In this document: positions 7,919-16,458 of the stretch, piece after piece
How positions within the stretch are numbered: position 1 is the first letter of the stretch
Layout: the number at the start of each line of letters is the position of its first letter
DNA from: Microbacterium sp. MYb45
Lineage (GTDB): Bacteria; Actinomycetota; Actinomycetes; Actinomycetales; Microbacteriaceae
Length of the DNA stretch: 64,000 bases
Direction: 5' to 3'
NCBI RefSeq assembly: GCF_002979655.1
Contig: NZ_PCPG01000002.1
Span: 186,001-250,000, forward strand
Translations under genes and position numbers: made by a program
Notes under the pieces: generated by a model
What the model was told of the DNA's origin: nothing
The model's database searches: none
What the model saw: the letters and a program-made list of their open reading frames with translations, nothing else

Positions 7919-8398
7919 ATGAACGCACGACACATCGACGATCGCCCCGACGAGGGGTACACCCCCGGAACCACGCACGCCGAGTGGGGCGCGGGAAACC
8001 CCCGGCTGCGCATCACGCGCGACGATGAGCGCACCGAGTTCGCGCTCGAGGCCGACGTGGTCCGGGTCGGCTCCGCCGAAGGCAACGAACTGCGTCTGGC
8101 GGACACCGATCCCGTGCACGCCACGATAACGCACGACGACCGCGACGAGTATGTCCTGACCCTGCACGGCGAGGGCGAGATGAACGCCAGCGCCGGAGCG
8201 GACGCCACGCACCCCGGTGACGATTCCGAGACGCTCCGCACCGGTGCGCACTTCACGGCGGGACCGTGGACGCTGGTGTTCGCCCGCGACGAGTTCGCCG
8301 ACCACGGGCGCCCCTTCGGCGGCCGCGCGGGCGGCGAGTACTCCGATCAGCCGCTGCAGCCGCCGCGTCCGGACTACGACGGCGACGAGTCCCGCTGA
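7919..8398 (+). CDS. FHA-like domain protein
   Basis: A 159-residue acidic soluble protein. Residues 27-75 (NPRLRITRDDERTEFALEADVVRVGSAEGNELRL, then HATITHDDRDEYVLT) follow the beta-strand pattern of FHA phosphopeptide-binding domains, including a GSxxxNxLRL stretch and a His at the usual position. The canonical Arg of GR-S is replaced, so phosphothreonine binding is uncertain. The tail (about residues 120-159) is Gly/Asp/Pro-rich and disordered. GAGGAGG upstream of ATG 7919 supports the start. The function is unknown. Confidence 0.68.
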   Translation: MNARHIDDRPDEGYTPGTTHAEWGAGNPRLRITRDDERTEFALEADVVRVGSAEGNELRLADTDPVHATITHDDRDEYVLTLHGEGEMNASAGADATHPGDDSETLRTGAHFTAGPWTLVFARDEFADHGRPFGGRAGGEYSDQPLQPPRPDYDGDESR

Positions 8399-8433
8399 AC
8401 GACGACGGGCACGACATCGGAGAGCGTCTCGCA

Positions 8434-8934
8434 GTGACGGATCACATCGAACGACTGAGCGACCTCGCCCGCGAGCGAGGGTTGCGTGTGGCTGTGGCGG
8501 AGTCCCTCACCTCGGGCCGGCTGGCGAACACCGTCGGTTCCGGGGCAGACGCGTCGGAGTGGTTCGCGGGCGGCGTCGTGGCGTATCTGACGGATGTGAA
8601 GGAGCGGGTGCTCGGACTGGTCCCCGGGACGGACCCGTGCTCTGCGGCGTGCGCCGAGCATCTCGCCATCGGAGCGCGCGATCTGCTCGACGCCGATGTC
8701 TGCGTGTCGACGACCGGCGTCGGCGGGCCGGACCCCGACGGCGGCCATCCGCCCGGGACGGTGTACCTCGGGTGGGCCACCCCCGACGCGGTCGGACACC
8801 GCCGCCTGGCGCTGACGGGCGATCCCGAAGAGGTCCTCGCCACGACGGTCGAGGCCGCCGTCCGGCTCCTGGCCTTCCATGCAGAGGGCCTGCGACCCGC
8901 CGGGCCCCGCCGAAGCCCGCAGCAGACCGCGTAG
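8434..8934 (+). CDS. CinA-family nicotinamide-nucleotide amidase, C-terminal domain only
   Basis: A 166-residue protein that corresponds to the stand-alone CinA C-terminal (PncC) domain of about 160 residues. Motifs include the catalytic VAVAESLTSGRLANTVGSG near residues 19-37, GGVVAYLTDVKERVLGL, and VSTTGVGGPDPDGGHPPGTVY. The enzyme deamidates nicotinamide mononucleotide to nicotinate mononucleotide in NAD salvage. The start is GTG 8434, with GGAG nine bases upstream; the longer ATG frame has no good site. It follows the FHA-like gene by 35 bases and may share its transcript. Confidence 0.9.
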   Translation: MTDHIERLSDLARERGLRVAVAESLTSGRLANTVGSGADASEWFAGGVVAYLTDVKERVLGLVPGTDPCSAACAEHLAIGARDLLDADVCVSTTGVGGPDPDGGHPPGTVYLGWATPDAVGHRRLALTGDPEEVLATTVEAAVRLLAFHAEGLRPAGPRRSPQQTA

Positions 8935-8957
8935 CTCGGCCGACCACCGCGGCCGGG

Positions 8958-10046
8958 TCAGTGCCCCGGGAGCAGTCCGATCCGCAGGGGGGCGCCGGCT
9001 GCCGCCGCTTCTTCGAGGGCGGCATCGATCTCGTGCAGCCCGCGCACCGCGCCGACCGCGTCACCGAACGGATAGGCACGCCCGCGTCCGGCCAGGAACG
9101 CGACGGCCGCGGCGAGCTCGGCTCCCGTGTAGTTGTGGATGCCGGCGACCGTGACCAGGCGCCGGACGATGCTCTCGGCGTCGAACGGCACCGGATCGGC
9201 GGGGAACACGCTGCCGACCAGCACCACCGTGCCACCGACGGTCACCCCGGCGAGCGCCTCGCCCACAGCGTGGCCCGAGGCTTCGATCACGACGTCGGGC
9301 TCGCGGTCCAGACTCGTCGCGCCGAACCGTGCGGCGAGCGCGCGACGGTCCGGGTTGGGGTCGAGCACCTCGACCGTCGCCCCCTGCTCCGCGGCGATCG
9401 CGGCGGCGGAGAGCCCGACGAGCCCCGCACCGTGGATCCGCACGGCGGCCCCGTCGAGGTCATGGTCCCGGGAAGCCCTGGCCACGGCTGCCCACGCGGT
9501 CGCCGTCGCGCACCCCGCCGGGGCGAGCACGGCGGCCGGCAGCGCCTCGGGCACGCGCACGATGGCGGTACCCTCCCGCAGCTGCACGTGACTCGCGAAC
9601 GCCCCGGTCAGGTCGCCGTGCGCACCGACCCGGTCGTGCCCGTACTTGCCCAGGCTGCGGCACTTCTGCGGCATCCCCCGCAGGCATCGGTCGCAGCTCG
9701 CGCACGAGATCGTCACCGACCACACCACGCGGTCGCCGATGCGCAGCGGAGCGCCGTCGACCGTGCTCGCGCCGGTGTCGCCGGTCGCGATCACCCTCCC
9801 GACGCTCTCGTGACCGAGCACGAGCGGGGTCGGCGCCGACCGGCGGCCCTGCACGGTGTGCACGTCGGAGCCGCAGATCGTCGACATCTCGACCGCGACG
9901 AGCACGTCGCCGTCGGCGAGCGCGATTCCCGGCACGGCGATCATCTCGTGCGGATGGCCTTCGCCGATCCAGACCATCGCGGTCGCCGCCGGACGCAGTG
10001 CGACATCTCGGCGGTGACCGGGCGGACGGATCAGCAGCGTTCCCAT
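8958..10046 (-). CDS. zinc-dependent alcohol dehydrogenase, phosphonate-associated
   Basis: A 362-residue medium-chain dehydrogenase. Catalytic zinc ligands are seen in TICGSDVH and GHESVGRV, and the structural zinc site in CASCDRCLRGMPQKC. The nucleotide fold is visible at about residues 195-230 (AAVRIHGAGLVGLSAAA, then EVLDPNPDRR). Its place as last gene of the phosphonate operon, and overall character, match the ADH subfamily known from phosphonate-catabolism clusters. It may reduce or oxidise the aldehyde left after C-P cleavage. It starts 11 bases after the hydrolase stop. The exact substrate is inferred. Confidence 0.87.
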   Translation of the reverse strand: MGTLLIRPPGHRRDVALRPAATAMVWIGEGHPHEMIAVPGIALADGDVLVAVEMSTICGSDVHTVQGRRSAPTPLVLGHESVGRVIATGDTGASTVDGAPLRIGDRVVWSVTISCASCDRCLRGMPQKCRSLGKYGHDRVGAHGDLTGAFASHVQLREGTAIVRVPEALPAAVLAPAGCATATAWAAVARASRDHDLDGAAVRIHGAGLVGLSAAAIAAEQGATVEVLDPNPDRRALAARFGATSLDREPDVVIEASGHAVGEALAGVTVGGTVVLVGSVFPADPVPFDAESIVRRLVTVAGIHNYTGAELAAAVAFLAGRGRAYPFGDAVGAVRGLHEIDAALEEAAAAGAPLRIGLLPGH

Positions 10047-10057
10047 GGCGATCCCTC

Positions 10058-10765
10058 TCAGGAGGTGGTGACGAGCGGGAGCAGCTCGCGCTGCGCGAGC
10101 GCGCCGCGGAGTGCGGTCACATCGCTCAGCACGGCATCCGCACCCGCCGCGCTCAGCGCCGGGCGATCGTGGGCACCGGTGAGCACGCCGGCGACGAAGC
10201 CCGCACCGGCCCGACGCCCGGACTCGACGTCGCTGACGGTGTCTCCGGCGACGGCGACCGCTCGCACGGAGGACGTCTGCGTACGCAGCAGCGCCGTGAG
10301 CACGAGGTCGGGTGCGGGGCGGCCGCGCCCCGCGTCGACGGGCGACAGCACGAGGTCGATGAGGTCCTGCCAGCCGAGTCCGTCGATCAGGGCATCGCGG
10401 GTCACCGGGGCGAACCCGGTCGTCAGCACGACCGTCAGTCCGGCATCCTTCAGCCCCTGGATGGCAGCGGCCGCCCCGGGGATCTCGGAGACACCCTGCT
10501 CGGTGACGATCTCGGCGTAAGCCCCCTCGAACGCGGCGGTGGCACGCTCAGCCGCGGCCCGGTCTCCGGAGGCGAGGTGGGTGAAGACGTCGATCTTCGA
10601 CTGGCCCATGGTCACGCGGACGTAGTCGAGGGCCTCGGCCCACGGCATCCGGTCGGCGACTCCCGTGCGCTCGGCGGCGCGCTGGAACGCCTGCTCCACG
10701 ACGCCGTCGTCCAGCACGGTGGTCCCCGCCATGTCGAGGACGACGAGTTCGAGAGGAGTGGTCAT
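10058..10765 (-). CDS. phosphonatase-like HAD hydrolase
   Basis: A 235-residue HAD-superfamily protein. Motif I is DMAGTT (D11 nucleophile), with Ala in place of the usual second Asp, the hallmark of phosphonoacetaldehyde hydrolase relatives. K57 in VTMGQSKIDVF lies where PhnX has its Schiff-base lysine. Later motifs are VVLTTGF and VAVAGDTVSDVESGRRAGAG. The family is often called PhnX-like or phosphonatase-like; hydrolysis of phosphonoacetaldehyde to acetaldehyde and phosphate is likely but not proven for the subfamily. The start ATG 10765 has GGAAGG upstream and overlaps the preceding oxidoreductase stop (ATGA). Confidence 0.88.
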   Translation of the reverse strand: MTTPLELVVLDMAGTTVLDDGVVEQAFQRAAERTGVADRMPWAEALDYVRVTMGQSKIDVFTHLASGDRAAAERATAAFEGAYAEIVTEQGVSEIPGAAAAIQGLKDAGLTVVLTTGFAPVTRDALIDGLGWQDLIDLVLSPVDAGRGRPAPDLVLTALLRTQTSSVRAVAVAGDTVSDVESGRRAGAGFVAGVLTGAHDRPALSAAGADAVLSDVTALRGALAQRELLPLVTTS

Positions 10766-11901
10766 GATGTTCCTTCCATTGCTGCCGTCCACCCGAAAGC
10801 GGCGGCGAGGTTCTCTTCGGCCAGGCCGAGGCCCGTGGTCATCCCGATACCGGTGGTCGCGGCGAGCACGAGCACACCGTCGTCGCCGCGGTCGATCAGG
10901 AACTCCTGCGGCCCCTTCGCGTACACGCCCTGCCACCGCTCGATCACGCGCGGGGCCGGGGCGTCGAACAGCGCCTCGGCCTCGGCGAGGAATGCGGTGA
11001 AGGCGGCCTCGGGCTGGAAGGGCGCCGGAGCGACCGCGGTCGCGTGCGAGTCGCCGATGATGAGCGTGCCATCCGGCAGCTGTGTGTACATCTGATTGAG
11101 GTCGATGGCGGCGAGGTCGGGCCGCTCGGCATGCAGGCGTTCCCGCAGCACCGTGGCCTCGACCCCGTCGGCGAAGCGCCCGTAGCGCACGAGCGACCAG
11201 CCGGTGAGCAGCGGTGCGGCGAGCGGATGCCGGAACGACACCGCCGCCCGCATCATGTCGAGGGCGCAGCGCGCGATCCCGTGCCGCTCGGCGACCTCGG
11301 GGAGCAACTGGTCGATGTCGTGGTTCACGGCCACGACGACGCTTCCGCAGCCGATCGGGCCCCGGGTGGTCTCGACTCGGCCCGCCCCCACCGCGGTGAC
11401 CGCGGTGCGGAACCGGAACTCCACTCCGAGGCTCGCGAGATGACGCACGATCGCGGTGGCCGCGGTGCGCGGATCGGTCTGCAGGTCGACCTCGATGTGC
11501 GCGCCGCCGACGAGGCCGTCGGCCCGGAGCGGGGCGAGACGCAGGAGCTCGTCGGCCTCGAGCAGGCGGATGCCGCCCTCGCGCGAGGCCGCCTCGAGCA
11601 CGGCGATCTCGTCATCGTGGCGGGCGGCCACGAGTGTTCCCGACTCGCGCAGCCAGAAGCCAGCGTCTCTGGCGAGGCGCAGCCACAGCTCGCGGGAGAC
11701 GTCGGCGTAGCGCCGCGCCTCCCCTCCTTGGGCGCCGATGCAGAGGTGACCGAAGTTGCGGATCGTGGCGCCGACCGGGGCATCGGTGCGGTCGACGACG
11801 ATCACGCGCAGCCCGCGACGGACCGCCGCGTATGCCGCACCGAGGCCGACGATCCCCGAGCCGACGACCACGACGTCGGCCGTGTCCGGAGTGCCGTTCA
11901 T
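10762..11901 (-). CDS. FAD-dependent oxidoreductase of phosphonate clusters (TIGR03364-like)
   Basis: A 379-residue DAO-fold flavoprotein. The FAD-binding motif VVVVGSGIVGLGAAYAAVRRG is at about residues 10-30, and VDRTDAP binds the ribose. The C-terminal part has IERWQGVYAKGP and TTGIGMTTGLGLAEEN, typical of glycine-oxidase-like amine oxidases. Members found in phosphonate operons oxidise 2-aminoethylphosphonate or its N-methyl form to phosphonoacetaldehyde. No PhnW transaminase is present here, so this enzyme probably makes the aldehyde. ATG 11901 overlaps the phnE stop (ATGA). Confidence 0.88.
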   Translation of the reverse strand: MNGTPDTADVVVVGSGIVGLGAAYAAVRRGLRVIVVDRTDAPVGATIRNFGHLCIGAQGGEARRYADVSRELWLRLARDAGFWLRESGTLVAARHDDEIAVLEAASREGGIRLLEADELLRLAPLRADGLVGGAHIEVDLQTDPRTAATAIVRHLASLGVEFRFRTAVTAVGAGRVETTRGPIGCGSVVVAVNHDIDQLLPEVAERHGIARCALDMMRAAVSFRHPLAAPLLTGWSLVRYGRFADGVEATVLRERLHAERPDLAAIDLNQMYTQLPDGTLIIGDSHATAVAPAPFQPEAAFTAFLAEAEALFDAPAPRVIERWQGVYAKGPQEFLIDRGDDGVLVLAATTGIGMTTGLGLAEENLAAAFGWTAAMEGTS

Positions 11902-13625
11902 CGGAACACCTTCCGCATCCACATGGCGAGCCCTTCGACCACGAGCACGGTGGCGAGGATCATCAGGACGATCGCGGTCACGGTCTCGTAGCGCGAACCC
12001 TGGCTGGCATTGAGCAGGTAGTACCCCACTCCTCCGCCGCCGACGATGCCGAGGATCGTCGCCGCGCGGATGTTCGTGTCGAGCATGTAGAAGCTGTGGC
12101 CGATGAGCGCCTGCATCCCCTGCGGCACGGTGGCCGAGGTGTAGGTCTGCAGACGCGTCGCGCCGACCGCGCGCAGCGCCCGCTCGGGGCCGCGGTCCAC
12201 CTCTTCGAACGAGTCGGCGATGAGCTTGCCGAGCAGTCCGATGCCGCCGATCGCGAGGGCGATGACGCCCGCCTGCGCACCGAGGCCGGTGATGACGACG
12301 AGCACGATCGCGAGGATCAGCTCGGGGATGCCGCGGATGCCGACGAGCAGCAGTCGCGCCGTTCCGCGCGCCCCCGGGCTGGGAGCGACGTTGCGGGCGG
12401 CGAGGGAGCCGAGCAGGATCGACGGGAGCAGGGTGAGCACGGTCGCGGCGAGCGCGATCGCGACCGTGTCGCGCATGGCCTCGAACATCGCGCTCGCGTC
12501 GTAGTTGCCGAACGACGGCGGCCAGAACCGGGCGGCGACCTCGGGCAGCTTGGCCCAGAACGTGACGAAGTCCATCCAGTTGATCTGGCTCACCACGACG
12601 CTGCCGATCACGACGAGCACGGCGACGACACCGGCGATCGTGTGACGCACACGCTGCGCCGTCCAGGGTCGCCGCACCGCGGTCTGCGGGCTGGCGGCCC
12701 ATGCCGGGCGTCCGGCGGGTGCGGCTGCGGCGTGCGCACCGAGCCGCGGGTGCAGCATCCGGTCGATCCAGGAGCGGGTGTGCCTCTGCTCGCCGAGCAT
12801 CGCCCCGCGGACCATGCTGGAGACGATCTCCATCACGATGCAGAGGATGAAGATGACCAGGGCGATGCCGAGCCCCTTGCCGTAGTTGAGCGACTTGAAG
12901 GCGTACGACATCTCGAGGCCGAGGCCGGCGACGCCGACGTAGCCGAGCACCACGCTGCCGCGCAGGTTGATGTCGTTGCGGTGCAAGACCGTCGCCACCC
13001 AGCTGGGCAGTACCTGCGGCAGGATGCCGGCGCTGAACTCCTGCATCTTCGAGCCGCCCGCGGCGCGGATCGCGAGACGGGGGCCTTCATCGATCTGCTC
13101 GATCGCGTCGGCGAACATCTTCGAGATCATGCCGATCGAGTGGATGCCGATGGCGAGGATGCCCGGGAGCGTGCCGAGCGAGAACATCAGCACGAACGCC
13201 ATCGCGAGCACCACGTCGGGCAGAGCGCGGGTGAGGACGCCGATGAACCGGGCCGCCGCGCGCCAGCCGTTCCCCGGCGTCGTGTTGGATGCGGCGAGGT
13301 AGGCGATCGGCACCGACAGCACCGCGGCGAGCAGGGTGCCGACGAGCACGAGGCCGACGGTCAGGGCGATGAGCCAGGCCAGGTCGGCGGGCTCGGGGAA
13401 CGAGAGGCCGCCCACACGCGCCATGAAGTTCTCGGCGTTGCCCCAGCTCTGCACCATCGCCGGGATGGAGATGTCGACCTCGCGGACGGCGAGGATGCCG
13501 AGCACGACGAGCGCGACCAGAGTGAGGGACGCCGCGATGCGCTCCGGCGAGATCGGTCGCTTCGGAGCCCGCTCGGCGACCGTCGAGGCCGCTGCGGTGC
13601 GCGGACGGTCGGCGAGGATCGTCAT
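11898..13625 (-). CDS. phnE: phosphonate ABC transporter permease, two PhnE domains fused
   Basis: A 575-residue permease, about twice the length of a single PhnE (about 270). Each half has its own transmembrane block and EAA loop: IDEGPRLAIRAAGGSKMQEF near residue 200 and VDRGPERALRAVGATRLQTY near residue 480. A polar linker (about residues 295-330) joins them. The protein thus forms the whole transmembrane channel that two PhnE copies form elsewhere. ATG 13625 overlaps the phnC stop by ATGA. It imports phosphonate, phosphite or phosphate esters together with PhnC and PhnD. Confidence 0.92.
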   Translation of the reverse strand: MTILADRPRTAAASTVAERAPKRPISPERIAASLTLVALVVLGILAVREVDISIPAMVQSWGNAENFMARVGGLSFPEPADLAWLIALTVGLVLVGTLLAAVLSVPIAYLAASNTTPGNGWRAAARFIGVLTRALPDVVLAMAFVLMFSLGTLPGILAIGIHSIGMISKMFADAIEQIDEGPRLAIRAAGGSKMQEFSAGILPQVLPSWVATVLHRNDINLRGSVVLGYVGVAGLGLEMSYAFKSLNYGKGLGIALVIFILCIVMEIVSSMVRGAMLGEQRHTRSWIDRMLHPRLGAHAAAAPAGRPAWAASPQTAVRRPWTAQRVRHTIAGVVAVLVVIGSVVVSQINWMDFVTFWAKLPEVAARFWPPSFGNYDASAMFEAMRDTVAIALAATVLTLLPSILLGSLAARNVAPSPGARGTARLLLVGIRGIPELILAIVLVVITGLGAQAGVIALAIGGIGLLGKLIADSFEEVDRGPERALRAVGATRLQTYTSATVPQGMQALIGHSFYMLDTNIRAATILGIVGGGGVGYYLLNASQGSRYETVTAIVLMILATVLVVEGLAMWMRKVFR

Positions 13626-14452
13626 GATGCCGCCACCTGTGCGGCCGCCACGACGAGCTCTTCCTGCACGGCCCGGATCTCGGCGGTGGTGGTCGCGACG
13701 CGGCCGTAGATCTCCATGACCTCGGCCTTGGTGAGGTCGGTGGTGGGGGTGTCCAGCACGACCTCGCCGTGGCGGAGCCCGACGATGCGGTCGGCCCAGC
13801 TGATCGCCAGGTCGACCTGGTGCAGGCTGCACACGACCGTGAGCCCCTCGTCGGCGGCGATCTCGCGGATCAGGGCCATGACCTGCTCGCTCGACTCCGG
13901 ATCGAGCGAGGCGACCGGCTCGTCGGCGAGCAGGATGTCGGGCTTCTGCATGAGGGCGCGGGCGATGGCGACGCGCTGTTGCTGTCCACCGGAGAGGGTG
14001 TCGCTGCGCTGGTAGGCGCGGTCGAGCAGACCCACGCGGTCGAGGTGCTCGAGCGCGGTGAGCTTGGCGGCCCGCGAGTAGCCCCAGAGCCCGAGGCGCG
14101 GTCCGCGCACACCCGACAGCGAGCCGGTGAGCACGTTCTCGAGCACGGTGAGCGAGGGCACGAGCTCGAACTGCTGGAAGATGAACCCGACGCGGCTGCG
14201 GAGGCCGCGGAGCGCCCGGCCCTTCAGCGAGGGAACCTGGGAGCCGAGCACCTCCACCGAACCTGCGGTGGGGACCTCGAGCCCGTCGAGGTGGCGCAGC
14301 AGCGTCGACTTCCCCGAGCCGGAGAGGCCGAGGAGGACGACGATCTCGCCGCGGGAGACCTCGAGCGAGGCGCCCTTCAGGGCAGTGGTCGTGCCGAAGG
14401 TCTTCGTCACGCCGTCGAGACGGATGAGGGCGTCGGATGCCGAGGCGGTCAT
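13622..14452 (-). CDS. phnC: phosphonate ABC transporter ATP-binding protein
   Basis: A 276-residue ABC ATPase. Walker A GLSGSGKST is at residues 42-50, the Q-loop in FIFQQFELVPSLTVLENVL, the signature LSGGQQQRVAIARAL, and Walker B ILLADEPVASLDP, followed by the switch His in CSLHQVDLAISWADR. The spacing between Walker A and signature, with the ENVLTGSL element, is that of PhnC. ATG 14452 was chosen for AGGAG seven bases upstream. It energises uptake through the fused PhnE. Confidence 0.93.
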   Translation of the reverse strand: MTASASDALIRLDGVTKTFGTTTALKGASLEVSRGEIVVLLGLSGSGKSTLLRHLDGLEVPTAGSVEVLGSQVPSLKGRALRGLRSRVGFIFQQFELVPSLTVLENVLTGSLSGVRGPRLGLWGYSRAAKLTALEHLDRVGLLDRAYQRSDTLSGGQQQRVAIARALMQKPDILLADEPVASLDPESSEQVMALIREIAADEGLTVVCSLHQVDLAISWADRIVGLRHGEVVLDTPTTDLTKAEVMEIYGRVATTTAEIRAVQEELVVAAAQVAAS

Positions 14453-14492
14453 GTCGGAGCTCCTGTGATGTGGTGTGTGTCCTGCGGTGGGG

Positions 14493-14530
14493 CCCTCCGG
14501 CTCGCCGCGCGGGGCGGACGAGGCGGAGGG
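14493..14530 (-). terminator. intercistronic hairpin between phnD and phnC
   Basis: CCCTCCGGCTCG and CGAGGCGGAGGG form a 12-bp stem with one mismatch and a 14-base loop, in the 109-base gap after phnD. There is no clear U-tract. Hairpins at this point commonly stabilise the binding-protein transcript or attenuate read-through, so that the binding protein is made in excess over membrane parts. The role here is inferred. Confidence 0.5.
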
Positions 14531-14561
14531 CACCGGGTGAGACGAAGGGGTCAGGCCGGGC

Positions 14562-15491
14562 TCAGCCCTGGCACTGCTCCGCTTCGGTCTCCTTGCAGAT
14601 GTCGCGGATCAGGTCGTAGTAGGCGTCGTCGACCGGCTTCGTGGCGTAGAAGACGCTGCGGAAGGAGTCGCTGTCGGCACTGTCGATGCCGGCGGCGATG
14701 ATGTCGTCGATCGTGACCTCGGAGAGTCCGTCGACGAGCTGCTTAGAGACCTCCTCCGGAAGCGCCGACGAGTACACGAGCGGGGCGCCGGGGACCATCG
14801 TCTCGGCGACGACCTTGACCTTGTCCGACTTCTCGACCTCGGAATCCTCGGCGAAGCCGACCTCGCACTCGACGCCTTCGCCGACCTTGGTCACGCTCAC
14901 GTCGTGCTTGCCGGCGAAGACCGGAGTGATGTCGGTCTTCGGGTCGATGCCGGCCTCGATCAGGTTGTACGACGGGAACAGGTAGCCCGAGGTCGAAGAC
15001 GGGTCCACGAAGCAGACCTTCTTGCCCTTGAAGTCCTCGAGGCTCTTGATGTCGCTGTCGACGGGGACGATCGCCTGCGAGTAGTAGCCGGGCTCCTGGC
15101 CCTCGTCCGTGACGATGGAGGAGATGGGGGTGAGCTTGGCACCGTTGTTGGTGGCGGTGACGTAGGTGAAGCCGGAGAACGAGGCGACGTCGACCTTGCC
15201 GGCGACGGCGGCCTCGATGAGCGCCGCGTAGTCGGTGGACTCGTGGTATTCGACGGTCTTGCCGGTGAGGTCGGCGATGTAGTCCATGAGCGGCTGGTAG
15301 TTCGTCTCGGTGTCGACCGAGTCGGGGACGACGCCGAAGACGAGGGTGTTCTCGTCGACCGCGAAGCCGCTCGCAGCGGACGATTCGTCGGCGCCGGGAG
15401 TGCCGGTGGCCTCGGCGGAGCCGGAGCAGGCGGCGAGGCCGAGGGCGAGGAGCGCGACGCCGGCGAGGGCGGGGAGAGCGCGAAGCTTCAT
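14562..15491 (-). CDS. phnD: phosphate/phosphite/phosphonate-binding lipoprotein
   Basis: The protein has 309 residues with a lipoprotein signal (LLALGLAACSGS; lipobox Cys22). The mature part begins with a Ser/Ala linker, then NTLVFGVVPDSVDTETNYQPLMDYI and later KVCFVDPSSTSGYLFPSYNLIEAGIDP, both characteristic of PhnD-type type II periplasmic-binding proteins. It captures the phosphonate outside the membrane and delivers it to PhnE. It is the first gene of the operon, with GAAAGG before ATG 15491. The ligand specificity (AEP, phosphite, other) cannot be told. Confidence 0.92.
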   Translation of the reverse strand: MKLRALPALAGVALLALGLAACSGSAEATGTPGADESSAASGFAVDENTLVFGVVPDSVDTETNYQPLMDYIADLTGKTVEYHESTDYAALIEAAVAGKVDVASFSGFTYVTATNNGAKLTPISSIVTDEGQEPGYYSQAIVPVDSDIKSLEDFKGKKVCFVDPSSTSGYLFPSYNLIEAGIDPKTDITPVFAGKHDVSVTKVGEGVECEVGFAEDSEVEKSDKVKVVAETMVPGAPLVYSSALPEEVSKQLVDGLSEVTIDDIIAAGIDSADSDSFRSVFYATKPVDDAYYDLIRDICKETEAEQCQG

Positions 15492-15553
15492 GAGGGCCTT
15501 TCAGGGTGTGAGGGGTGATCCACGGAAGACTCTCGCAGGTGCCGCGCCGAGAT

Positions 15554-15659
15554 ATGTACCTAACTCGGATTTGTTCAGGCCTCGTTTACCGAGCATTCTT
15601 CTGGATGAACACTCCAGAAACGTGCTCGCGCGCTCCGGCCTGACCAAGTAATGTACCTA
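15554..15659. promoter_or_regulatory. phnD/gntR divergent control region with repeats
   Basis: The 169-base gap holds two direct copies of ATGTACCTA (15554-15562 and 15651-15659) and between them a 7-bp inverted repeat, TTCTGGA-N7-TCCAGAA (15599-15619). The second ATGTACCTA overlaps the TAATGT -10 box of the gntR gene (15649-15654) and ends two bases before its GTG, which suggests a leaderless, possibly autoregulated transcript. The elements are good candidates for sites of the divergent GntR protein. Confidence 0.55.
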
Positions 15660-15660
15660 T

Positions 15661-16404
15661 GTGGCTGAAGCTGTGTACACCCAGATCGCCGACGACCTCC
15701 GCGCGCAGATCGCTGCCGGCGGACTGCGTCCTGGCGACGACGTCCCGACCGAGGCGGAGCTCGCCGAGAGATGGCATACGTCCCGCGGCCCGATCCGCAA
15801 CGCGCTGGCGGCGCTGCGCGGTGAGGGCCTGATCGAGACCAGCCGCGGCCGGCCGGCCAGGGTCGTCGCCCGCAAGGCGAACCAGGCGGTGGACGTGTCG
15901 GTGCCGTTCACGCGCTGGGCCCGCGAGCTGGGCGTCTCCCCCGGGGCTGAGACGCAGGAGCTGAGCCTGCGCCGTGCCGGCGACTTGGCGGCGGCACTCG
16001 AGGTGGACCCGAGCGACACGATCGTCAGCGTTGTGCGGCTGCGCCTGCTCGACGGGCGCCCGACCATGCTCGAGCGCCTCAACTACACCGAGGCCGCGGG
16101 CCGACCTCTGTTCGATGTCGATCTCGACCAGGTGTCGATCACCGAGCACCTGTCGTCGGTGGGCCACCCGATCGTCACCCTCCAGCACGTGATCGACGCG
16201 GTGGCGGCCGATGATCAGGATGCCGCTCTGCTGCGTGTCCCGCGCGGCACGCCCATCCTGCGGCTGACCCGCACGTCCCGTGACGCGGAGGGTCGGATCT
16301 TCGAGGCCTCGGAGGACCGTTACCTGAGCGAGGTCGTGCGCTTCACGGTCGCCGCATCCGGCATCTCCACGGACGGGCATTACATGCGCGCGGTCGGCGG
16401 TTAG
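15661..16404 (+). CDS. GntR-family regulator with UTRA domain (PhnF-like)
   Basis: The protein has 247 residues: an N-terminal winged helix (about residues 4-70; YTQIADDLRAQIAAGGLRPG, then PTEAELAERWHTSRGPIRNAL) and a C-terminal UTRA ligand-binding domain (about 90-240), as in the HutC/PhnF subfamily. It is divergent from phnD and is therefore the likely repressor of the phosphonate operon, released by a phosphonate or amine ligand. GTG 15661 has no ribosome site; TAATGT lies six bases before it, so the mRNA is probably leaderless. Confidence 0.9.
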   Translation: MAEAVYTQIADDLRAQIAAGGLRPGDDVPTEAELAERWHTSRGPIRNALAALRGEGLIETSRGRPARVVARKANQAVDVSVPFTRWARELGVSPGAETQELSLRRAGDLAAALEVDPSDTIVSVVRLRLLDGRPTMLERLNYTEAAGRPLFDVDLDQVSITEHLSSVGHPIVTLQHVIDAVAADDQDAALLRVPRGTPILRLTRTSRDAEGRIFEASEDRYLSEVVRFTVAASGISTDGHYMRAVGG

Positions 16405-16458
16405 CGAAGCGGGTAAGCCCTGCTCGGCGGCCGGAGAAACGGGCCGTTAACGCAGAAG

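Noticed and set aside
11634..13709. A 691-codon plus-strand frame opposite phnE
   Set aside because: It is rich in His, Arg and Glu in the manner of antisense frames to membrane protein genes; no ribosome site or domain.
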